Shown here: positions 1-3,830 of the stretch, piece by piece
Layout: each line of letters begins with the position of its first letter
Numbering within the stretch: the stretch's first letter is position 1
From: Puniceicoccaceae bacterium
GTDB lineage: Bacteria; Verrucomicrobiota; Verrucomicrobiia; Opitutales; Coraliomargaritaceae
Direction of reading: 5' to 3'
NCBI GenBank assembly: GCA_003566795.1
Contig: PXBU01000458.1
Coordinates: forward strand, 1 to 5,058
DNA length: 5,058 nucleotides
Translations under genes and position numbers: made by a program
Notes under the pieces: model-generated
The model's database searches: none
What the model was told of the DNA's origin: nothing
Seen by the model: only the letters and a program-made list of their open reading frames with translations

Positions 1-62
1 CGCCTCAGCTTCGCAGGACGAGACGAGGTGCAGGCAGTTGAGGGACGGGGACGGGAGAAATC

Positions 63-238
63 TCAATCGATAATCTGATAGCTCCCTGGCTGGGCATTTT
101 CGATAGCGGCCTGAATCGCAGTGAGCTTTTCCTGCAAAGCTGGCCAGCCCATCCTTCTTTCTGGACTGAGCTTACCTTATATGAAGCGAGATGCCGACTG
201 AGCGGCCAAGGCACATTCTCATCAAAAATGATGGTCAT
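63..238 (-). pseudogene. Decayed DUF5615 family PIN-like protein (toxin remnant)
   Basis: The first 32 residues, starting MTIIFDENVPWPLSRHL and running through a VxSVQKEGWAG stretch, match the N-terminus of DUF5615 proteins, small PIN-like putative nucleases of about 110-120 residues usually paired with a DUF433-type or other small antitoxin. Immediately after WAG the frame is wrong. In the next frame, about 24 codons read LQEKLTAIQAAIENAQPGSY and end QIID at a TGA at 63-65, which looks like the normal C-terminus of the same family. The middle of the domain, including the conserved aspartate segment that usually reads like LxTxDxxF, is missing, with the junction near 135-147. I infer an internal deletion of roughly 50 codons that also shifted the frame, so the product should be inactive. 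The original frame stays open almost to the window edge but encodes nothing family-like. A TATAAG box at 248-253 lies 9 bases before the ATG. No antitoxin partner is recognisable upstream. Confidence 0.65.
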
Positions 239-286
239 GTCGTAATTCTTATAATTTCTCCTAAGCTATTGGACTCCAATTGTGTT

Positions 287-391
287 GTAGCGAGCGGGTC
301 TTGAGCGGGCGTCACTCTGTGAAAACCCTTAATCCCGCGATTTAGCAGGATGTCTCGATTCAAACTTGCTTGATCCTGGGATAAACCCAGT
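287..391. repeat. Dispersed repeat B, copy 1
   Basis: This stretch begins GTAGCGAGCG, passes through a CGCGATTT block, then ATTCAAACTTG, and ends in the hairpin CTGGG-ATAAA-CCCAG followed by TCGCTACGG. The same blocks occur in the same order at about 2601-2685 (GTAGCGAGCG, CGCGATTTT, ATTCAAAACTTG, TCCTGGGGTAAACCAG), with different spacing inside. It is non-coding. I infer a dispersed palindromic repeat that has diverged between copies. The rest of 239-649 shows no gene, only hairpin-forming sequence. Confidence 0.5.
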
Positions 392-541
392 CGCTACGGC
401 TTTCGTGGCTTGAGCTTGGGGTTATCGGGTGGGCCAGGCTTTTAACACGCTACCGCCATTGGTCGCGCCGGTGATTGCGTGCCGTAAAAAGTGATGTGGA
501 CTGGAGCTTGTCGAAACAAGAAAGTCGGAGCATAGCGGCGG

Positions 542-577
542 CTTCGCTTTGTTCAAGGAAAAATGAACAGAGTGAAT
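542..577. repeat. Imperfect hairpin in gene-free stretch
   Basis: Two 14-base arms (542-555 and 564-577) match as an inverted repeat at 11 of 14 positions around an 8-base A-rich loop; the inner six base pairs, TGTTCA with TGAACA, are perfect. It lies in the 392-649 stretch, where I see no gene. A smaller hairpin, CTTGT-CGAA-ACAAG, lies just before it near 508-521. There is no adjoining T-run, so I do not call a terminator. Confidence 0.35.
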
Positions 578-649
578 TGAGGGCTAAAACTTGGCATAGG
601 AGCTACGGAGTCAAGGCTTGGTGCAGCGGCTTACCAGTCGCGCCCAGCG

Positions 650-676
650 TCGACCCGACTATCGTCGGTTCGCTAC
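650..676. repeat. Short hairpin unit ending CGCTAC
   Basis: A 27-base unit with stem CCGAC/GTCGG and loop TATC, ending TTCGCTAC. The core GACTATCGTC and the CGCTAC end are shared with the units at 3684-3711 and 3720-3747, while the outer stem differs. It abuts dispersed repeat A copy 1. Confidence 0.5.
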
Positions 677-779
677 CTTTGTGGTCGGGGCGCGGGGTGA
701 GAACGTCCAACGTCCAACGTCGAATTTTGAATGGCTGCCCTGCGTGTACTGTCCAGACGGAGCTGGACGCTCCCGCTCG
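667..779. repeat. Dispersed repeat A, copy 1 (with AACGTCC heptamers)
   Basis: It starts around TACCTTTGTGG, continues through a GC-rich block (CGCGGGG) and degenerate 7-base tandem units (AACGTCC, AACGTCC, AACGTCG, AATTTTG), and ends in a 58-base block at 722-779. That block is identical, base for base, to 1757-1814 and contains the hairpin GTCCAG-ACGGAG-CTGGAC at 751-768. The repeat lies downstream of the PIN toxin gene at 910-1353. The long plus-strand open frames here are translations of the repeat, not genes. Confidence 0.85.
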
Positions 780-909
780 ATTGATTTGCTCTGGCCAGGG
801 AAGCAACCCGACTACGTTTCCTTTCACCTTCACTCATCGGGCATGCCCCAGAGGCCATTCTTCCGAAGGAGTGCTTTTTCCTTAGCCGTGATCGGATGGA
901 AGCCCTCCC

Positions 910-1353
910 TTAACAAACAATCTCAACGACCGGAAAACCGATTGCCTGGCAGAGCTTCAGTTGCCGTTGATCGCCGGTCACCACCTCGTCCGCTTCGGAC
1001 ACTTCGGCAGCGGCGACATGAAGGATGTCGAGCGTTCGGCAGAGCAATTCAGGTGTATGGCGCTTTGCCAGCACGCCCGCCCGCTTCCAAAGAAGGCTCC
1101 AGTCCGGTGACTCCCGTGCCAAGTAACCTTCTCGAATATCTTCCTCCAAGTTTTCCAGCGTTCCGCTCAGCGCATCTTTATCAATCCAGCCTCGTCCATG
1201 AGCGGCGAGGAGCGCGTTGCGCAACTCCAATTCCTGCAGCGGATTCAAAGGGAGGCATTCCGCCATTTCAGCTTTGTTCTGCACGAATTCAGTCCCGGGT
1301 TCGACAAGATAAAGCTTCACCAACGCCCCGGTGTCCAAATACAATTTGCTCAT
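910..1353 (-). CDS. PIN-domain toxin (VapC family ribonuclease)
   Basis: A 147-residue protein with the layout of a VapC toxin, a Mg2+-dependent endoribonuclease that in this family cleaves tRNA, rRNA or mRNA when freed from its antitoxin. The four acidic residues expected for a PIN active site are visible: D7 in YLDTGALVKLY, E43 in LQELELRNAL, D109 in RTLDILHVAAA, and D128 in VVTGDQRQLKL, the last near the end as usual. The residue after the first DT is G where most relatives have S. Length is normal for the family. The gene starts 24 bases after the stop of the Phd-like antitoxin at 1378-1617, so the two form one operon in the usual antitoxin-first order. No clear ribosome binding site precedes the ATG, which fits translational coupling. 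It appears intact. RNA target specificity cannot be read from the sequence. Confidence 0.9.
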   Translation of the reverse strand: MSKLYLDTGALVKLYLVEPGTEFVQNKAEMAECLPLNPLQELELRNALLAAHGRGWIDKDALSGTLENLEEDIREGYLARESPDWSLLWKRAGVLAKRHTPELLCRTLDILHVAAAEVSEADEVVTGDQRQLKLCQAIGFPVVEIVC

Positions 1354-1377
1354 GACTGCCCAAGACCAATGAACGGG

Positions 1378-1617
1378 TCATCCGCGTTCATCGTAGATCA
1401 ATTGACTGACCGCAGCGCCCTCTCGACTCACCGCTCCCGCTTGAACGGCCCGTCGCAACCAATGATTCTCTTCTTTGGCAACCGGCGCTCTGCGCACCGG
1501 TTCCAAGACGGCGATCGTTTCGCCGCGCGACTTCCATTCAAGCCGCTCTCCCTGCTCCAAGGCATGCCGGATGTCTTTAGTTCGATGCGCCAGATCTCGA
1601 GAACTCACCAATTTCAT
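1378..1617 (-). CDS. Phd/YefM-type antitoxin
   Basis: A 79-residue protein beginning MKLVSSRDLAHRTKDIRHAL, followed by GERLEWKSRGETIAVLEP. This is the N-terminal DNA-binding fold of Phd/YefM antitoxins (a short strand, a helix, then a two-stranded hairpin around the RG turn). The charged C-terminal part from about residue 45 should be the toxin-binding tail. In this family the antitoxin neutralises the toxin protein and represses its own operon. I start at the ATG at 1617 because it places MK directly before the conserved region; a TTG three codons upstream (1626) is possible. No Shine-Dalgarno sequence precedes either start, so a leaderless transcript is plausible. The gene precedes the PIN toxin at 910-1353. 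Pairing a Phd-like antitoxin with a PIN toxin is common. Confidence 0.88.
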   Translation of the reverse strand: MKLVSSRDLAHRTKDIRHALEQGERLEWKSRGETIAVLEPVRRAPVAKEENHWLRRAVQAGAVSREGAAVSQLIYDERG

Positions 1618-1626
1618 GTTTAACAA

Positions 1627-1652
1627 AATGTATCACACCAATAGAAAGTCAA
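1627..1652 (-). promoter_or_regulatory. Possible promoter of the Phd/PIN operon
   Basis: On the minus strand TTGACT (1652-1647) is a good -35 match, and TACATT (1632-1627) is the best -10-like hexamer, but the 14-base spacer is short. The region is AT-rich and ends 10 bases before the antitoxin ATG. Position supports a promoter; the hexamer assignment is weak. Confidence 0.35.
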
Positions 1653-1680
1653 GTTTTGGTGAGATTTGGTCATAGCGAAA

Positions 1681-1814
1681 AAAAAGGGGGCGCTTCATTA
1701 CCTTTGTGGCCGGAGGCGCGGGGCTTAAGAACGTCCAACGTCCAACGTCGAACGTTGAATTTTGAATGGCTGCCCTGCGTGTACTGTCCAGACGGAGCTG
1801 GACGCTCCCGCTCG
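1681..1814. repeat. Dispersed repeat A, copy 2
   Basis: It begins with an A-run and GGGGGCGCTTCATTACC, then TTTGTGG, a CGCGGGG block, heptamers AACGTCC, AACGTCC, AACGTCG, AACGTTG, AATTTTG, and the 58-base block at 1757-1814 identical to 722-779. It has one heptamer more than copy 1 and is in the same orientation. Copies 1 and 2 therefore flank the Phd/PIN operon as direct repeats about 1 kb apart. Copy 2 starts about 30 bases upstream of the putative operon promoter. Confidence 0.85.
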
Positions 1815-1846
1815 TTCGATTTGCCAGTCGCTTCTGTGTCTCCTTC

Positions 1847-2086
1847 CTACGCTCTACGAGCTACAGCGGACAGGCTGTGGTAAAAAAATGCTGCAATCGC
1901 CCAATGATAAACTTCGTGAGCCGCCTCAGCGTATTGTTTCGCATCAGCTGACGTAACGGGAGTCTGGTCATCACTCGGGTATCGAACCGCAGGCGTGATT
2001 TGCGCGAGTTGGAGAATGGCATCCCGAACATTCTCAGTTACTTCGAAGGAAGGCCATTGGCCCACTTCCTGATCTTCAGTGCTCAT
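1847..2086 (-). pseudogene. HEPN-domain protein with central deletion
   Basis: A 79-residue frame whose ATG overlaps the end of the MNT gene by 11 bases (ATGAGCACTGA), the usual arrangement of MNT-HEPN pairs. The first 11 residues, MSTEDQEVGQW, resemble the start of HEPN proteins of about 130 residues. Residues from about 20 (VRDAILQLAQITPAVRYP) to AIAAF resemble the C-terminal helices of the same family, including the conserved RYP turn. The intervening segment, normally containing a helix with an AQQxxEKxLKA-like motif, is absent. I infer an in-frame deletion of about 50 codons. After AIAAF the frame crosses a run of seven T (minus strand) and continues as a tail, YHSLSAVARRA, that is probably derived from repeat sequence. 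The product could still be translated, but lacking half its helical bundle it is unlikely to fold as a normal HEPN ribonuclease or partner. The alternative is a naturally short variant. Confidence 0.6.
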
Positions 2087-2411
2087 GCTTTTGGTAAAGT
2101 GATTTTCCTTCGCGGCGAACCTCCCGGGCGAAGGCAGTTCGACCAGTCTGAAATGTGTCTTTAGTGAATCCGACAAGATCGATAGAGACCTCCCTCGGCC
2201 AGAGCGCACGGTGAGCTTGCATTAATCCAGGTTGAATCTGGTCCCGATCCGCGAAAATCAGAGCAATATCATAGTCGCTGTCTGCTGTGGCATTTCCCCT
2301 CGCCTGAGAGCCAAAAAGAACGATACTTTCCGGATTTACCGCCTCAACAATTCGAGAAGTGAGCTGAGCAATTGGTGCCTGAAGGTTTTCTTTACTCATA
2401 GTGATCAGCAT
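2076..2411 (-). CDS. MNT-domain nucleotidyltransferase (minimal nucleotidyltransferase, antitoxin-type)
   Basis: A 111-residue protein with the complete signature of minimal nucleotidyltransferases: G34-S35 in VLFGSQARGNA, the metal-binding pair D46 and D48 in SDYDIAL, and a third acidic residue D78 in VSIDLVGF. In characterised MntA-HepT pairs the MNT protein transfers AMP groups to the HEPN toxin and silences it; whether this pair works the same way is unknown. Length is typical. The ATG at 2411 gives this length; a second ATG at 2399 (MSKENLQ) is equally credible, and neither has a good ribosome binding site. The stop overlaps the start of the downstream HEPN frame. All catalytic residues are present although the partner is deleted, so the gene may be a leftover half of a broken module or may have another partner elsewhere. 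Confidence 0.88.
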   Translation of the reverse strand: MLITMSKENLQAPIAQLTSRIVEAVNPESIVLFGSQARGNATADSDYDIALIFADRDQIQPGLMQAHRALWPREVSIDLVGFTKDTFQTGRTAFAREVRREGKSLYQKHEH

Positions 2412-2438
2412 TCATTGTTTTTATCTCTGAGCAATCCA

Positions 2439-2459
2439 AAACCTGAGACCTGAGACCTG
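2439..2459. repeat. Tandem heptamer AAACCTG/AGACCTG, three units
   Basis: Three adjacent 7-base units: AAACCTG, AGACCTG, AGACCTG. A single further AAACCTG lies at 2509-2515. Between them GTTCCG (2459-2464) and CGGAAC (2497-2502) form an inverted pair. The array ends 28 bases upstream of the MNT start. Confidence 0.7.
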
Positions 2460-2527
2460 TTCCGAGCGAAGCGACAAGACCGGGCGCATAGCGAACCGGA
2501 ACAACTTGAAACCTGAAGTGGGAATAT

Positions 2528-2550
2528 CCAGTTCTCCAGTTTTCAGTTGT
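2528..2550. repeat. CAGTT cluster 1 (7-8 base period)
   Basis: Three CAGTT units starting at 2529, 2537 and 2544, spaced 8 and 7 bases apart. Similar clusters occur at 3469-3490 and 3566-3595, and a piece (AGTTTTCAGTTG) lies inside the epimerase gene near 4167-4178. Confidence 0.6.
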
Positions 2551-2584
2551 CGTCGCGGTGCTCCTCGGAATCGTTGGAGGCCAG

Positions 2585-2626
2585 TCGCTACGGCTTTTCG
2601 TAGCGAGCGTCCGGCCGCTGCCGGAC
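2585..2626. repeat. Two consecutive strong hairpins, start of dispersed repeat B copy 2
   Basis: First hairpin: TCGCTACG (2585-2592), a 6-base loop, CGTAGCGA (2599-2606), a perfect 8-base stem. Second: GTCCGGC (2609-2615), loop CGCT, GCCGGAC (2620-2626), a perfect 7-base stem. No T-run follows on either strand, so these resemble palindromic repeat elements more than terminators. They lie between the MNT gene and the 3' end of the AbrB/PIN operon, which is transcribed towards them. Confidence 0.7.
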
Positions 2627-2685
2627 CGCGATTTTAGGATAGGTGACTATTCAAAACTTGGTTTATCCTGGGGTAAACCAGCTTG
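2601..2685. repeat. Dispersed repeat B, copy 2
   Basis: It carries GTAGCGAGCG, CGCGATTTT, ATTCAAAACTTG and TCCTGGGGTAAACCAG in the same order as the sequence at 287-391. It contains the inverted pair GGTTTA/TAAACC. A further CGCTACG lies downstream at about 2713-2719. Non-coding; the spacer 2412-2729 contains no gene I can support. Confidence 0.5.
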
Positions 2686-2729
2686 TCGGCCATAGCCAAC
2701 GGCGAAGGCGGGTCGCTACGTTCTTTCGA

Positions 2730-3134
2730 CTAGGAATCGGGGCAAATCAGCCTTACCTTCGGGAAGTAATGGCGGTAATGGCGTGGATCGCGGGTCAAGA
2801 TTTGGTAGCCGTTTACCTCGGCATGAGCGCCGATGTAAAAATCAGGTAGCGGCGTGCGCTTGTCTCCCCCTTGACGACGATAAGCTAAAAAGGCTTTTCC
2901 CGCCCGAAAGCCTGCATGGTAGGGCAAGTCCCAACGCAGGAGTCCAAGTGGTAATAATGCTGCTTCGTAGAGGGACTCAGTGGCAAAAGCGATCGAAGCT
3001 TCGGCGTAAATGACCGGGTTAATGCCACATGCTCCGCTGGCGGCACAATCTGCCAAGGATTTGGCCGACCAGTCCGCCCAATCCGGATCGTCCGTGAAAA
3101 GATCGATCAAAATATTGGCATCGACTAAAGTCAT
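2730..3134 (-). CDS. PIN-domain toxin (VapC family ribonuclease) of the AbrB-type module
   Basis: A 134-residue PIN protein with all four expected acidic residues: D5 in TLVDANILIDLF, E45 in VIYAEASIAF, D98 in TPLPDFYIGAHA, and D116 in ILTRDPRHYRHYFP. Together these are characteristic of VapC proteins encoded beside AbrB-type VapB antitoxins. The expected activity is RNA cleavage, held in check by the antitoxin at 3139-3369. I choose the ATG at 3134, four bases after the antitoxin stop, because it puts the first strand at the normal distance from the N-terminus and has GGGTGA just upstream. A GTG at 3149 would add five residues and overlap the antitoxin by 11 bases. The length is complete and no lesion is visible, so it is probably functional. 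The RNA target is unknown. Confidence 0.92.
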   Translation of the reverse strand: MTLVDANILIDLFTDDPDWADWSAKSLADCAASGACGINPVIYAEASIAFATESLYEAALLPLGLLRWDLPYHAGFRAGKAFLAYRRQGGDKRTPLPDFYIGAHAEVNGYQILTRDPRHYRHYFPKVRLICPDS

Positions 3135-3138
3135 TGCA

Positions 3139-3369
3139 TCACCCGTCACGAGTCATCTGCATGATCGCCGCAGTCGTCAACCCGGCATCCGCGCAGCCCC
3201 GCACCGAAGCAATCGCGTCGGCCATTCGTTCGGCTTGCTGACGCGCGACCGGACGAATCAAAACCCCCCCGTCCATCGCTTCAAATTCCACCTCGTAGCC
3301 TGTGCGCAAACCGTAACGGTCGCGCATATGCTTTGGAATCGTCACTTGGCCTTTTTGGGTTAATTTCAT
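3139..3369 (-). CDS. AbrB/SpoVT-type antitoxin (VapB/MazE-like)
   Basis: A 76-residue protein. Residues 1-45 (MKLTQKGQVTIPKHMRDRYG, then LRTGYEVEFEAMDGGVLIRP) form a swapped-hairpin AbrB DNA-binding domain with the typical KGQVTIPK and GxxVEF elements. The C-terminal part, with RGCADAGLTTAAIMQMTRDG, matches the toxin-binding tail of VapB antitoxins, where the segment usually reads like RGSA..xSTDEIMxLTR. The expected role is to bind and neutralise the PIN toxin encoded four bases downstream and to repress the operon, probably at the direct repeats at 3371-3398. The ATG has no Shine-Dalgarno sequence and sits only a few bases after the -10-like region, suggesting a leaderless message. It is apparently intact. 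Confidence 0.92.
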   Translation of the reverse strand: MKLTQKGQVTIPKHMRDRYGLRTGYEVEFEAMDGGVLIRPVARQQAERMADAIASVRGCADAGLTTAAIMQMTRDG

Positions 3370-3370
3370 G

Positions 3371-3404
3371 GTAATACTTAAATACAGAAGTAATACTTTG
3401 TCAA
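3371..3404 (-). promoter_or_regulatory. Promoter/operator of the AbrB/PIN operon
   Basis: A perfect -35 hexamer TTGACA lies at 3404-3399 (minus strand). With a 16-base spacer the -10 candidate is TTTAAG (3382-3377), only 7 bases before the antitoxin ATG at 3369. The nine bases AAGTATTAC occur twice, at 3398-3390 and 3379-3371, offset by 19 bases; they overlap the spacer and the -10 region, with a partial copy (GTATTT) between. This placement suits an operator for autorepression, which is inferred. Confidence 0.6.
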
Positions 3405-3418
3405 TTCGAAGAGATCTT

Positions 3419-3460
3419 AAAAAGGGGTCGCTTTATTACCTTTGTGGTGTCGGGCGGAGC
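3419..3460. repeat. Partial copy of dispersed repeat A (left part only)
   Basis: An A-run followed by GGGGTCGCTTTATTACC, TTTGTGG and a GC-rich block corresponds to the left end of repeat A copy 2 (1681-1720). The AACGTCC heptamers and the 58-base block are absent; CAGTT repeats follow instead. As with copy 2, it begins just upstream of an antitoxin promoter, here 15 bases from the -35 box. Confidence 0.65.
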
Positions 3461-3468
3461 CCGGTTTA

Positions 3469-3490
3469 CCAGTTATCAGTTCTCCAGTTC
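3469..3490. repeat. CAGTT cluster 2
   Basis: CAGTT units start at 3470, 3477 and 3485, spaced 7 and 8 bases. It is the same repeat type as 2528-2550 and follows the truncated repeat A directly. Confidence 0.6.
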
Positions 3491-3565
3491 GAGTTTTTGG
3501 ACGAATATGGGGCAGTGAGTCGGGGTTTCCGCGCCGCTATCGCGTCGCGGCTACGGGGGCAAAGA

Positions 3566-3595
3566 CCAGTTTTCCAGTATTCAGTTTGCCAGTTG
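3566..3595. repeat. CAGTT cluster 3
   Basis: CAGT units start at 3567, 3575, 3582 and 3590, spaced 8, 7 and 8 bases. Upstream is GGCTACGGGGGC (3549-3560), whose TACGGGGGC portion recurs inside the epimerase gene at 4124-4132. Downstream is an AT-rich stretch (3616-3633) with a T-run but no convincing stem, so I do not call a terminator. Confidence 0.6.
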
Positions 3596-3633
3596 TCGGT
3601 TAGTGGTGCTTCAACGATATTTTTTCTTATATA

Positions 3634-3659
3634 GTAGCGGATCGACGGTAGTCGTTCCG
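3634..3659. repeat. Hairpin unit in reverse orientation
   Basis: Read on the minus strand, this is a version of the units at 3684-3747: CGGAACGACTACCGTCG followed by ATCCGCTAC, differing at only a few positions from CGGAATGACTATCGTCA followed by TTCCGCTAC. It lies in inverted orientation to the four units that follow. Confidence 0.6.
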
Positions 3660-3683
3660 TTCGGCAGGCCGCTTGATCCACGA

Positions 3684-3747
3684 TTCGGAATGACTATCGT
3701 CATTCCGCTACAGTGGGGATTCGGAATGACTATCGTCATCCCGCTAC
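3684..3747. repeat. Two tandem hairpin units, GGAATGAC stem type
   Basis: Two 28-base units (3684-3711 and 3720-3747), 36 bases apart and differing at one position. Each starts TTCG, forms the stem GGAATGAC/GTCATTCC around loop TATC, and ends CCGCTAC. In the second unit one stem base has changed (GTCATCCC). Confidence 0.8.
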
Positions 3748-3754
3748 AGGAGTA

Positions 3755-3819
3755 TTCGAAAGCGGTTCCCGCTTCCGCTACGTTCAAGAGTGTTCGAAAG
3801 CGGTTCCTGCTTCCGCTAC
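3755..3819. repeat. Two tandem hairpin units, AAGCGG stem type
   Basis: Two 27-base units (3755-3781 and 3793-3819), 38 bases apart and differing at one position. Each starts TTCGAA, forms the stem AAGCGG/CCGCTT around loop TTC (one base changed in the second unit), and ends TTCCGCTAC. They share their first and last bases with the preceding pair while the stem differs. The first is identical over all 27 bases to 4137-4163 inside the epimerase gene. They end 12 bases after the epimerase stop, so they would lie in its 3' transcript. Confidence 0.85.
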
Positions 3820-3830
3820 GGTTTATTGGT

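Noticed and set aside
235..393. A minus-strand frame whose TGA overlaps the DUF5615 ATG as ATGA, suggesting an antitoxin partner.
   Set aside because: It is formed almost wholly from repeat B, has no clear start and does not resemble DUF433 or another antitoxin. A heavily decayed partner cannot be excluded.
475..885. Plus-strand open frame of 136 residues.
   Set aside because: It reads through hairpins and repeat A; a similar translation recurs at 1656-1883 only because the repeat recurs. Not a gene.
618..1355. Long plus-strand open frame (245 residues) covering the repeat and the PIN toxin gene.
   Set aside because: It is antisense to a clear PIN gene with all four acidic residues, and its first part translates repeat A. 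No family resemblance.
3616..3633. T-rich stretch as an intrinsic terminator.
   Set aside because: The stem before it is very weak and no plus-strand gene precedes it.
3684..3819. Regularly spaced near-identical units, considered as a small CRISPR array.
   Set aside because: Gaps between units are only 7-11 bases, far too short for spacers. Units change stem halfway and there is no cas gene.
239..3830. Integron cassette array, given many small toxin-antitoxin genes in one direction.
   Set aside because: I could not find paired GTTRRRY/RYYYAAC-type attC ends at consistent positions between the modules, and no integrase is present.
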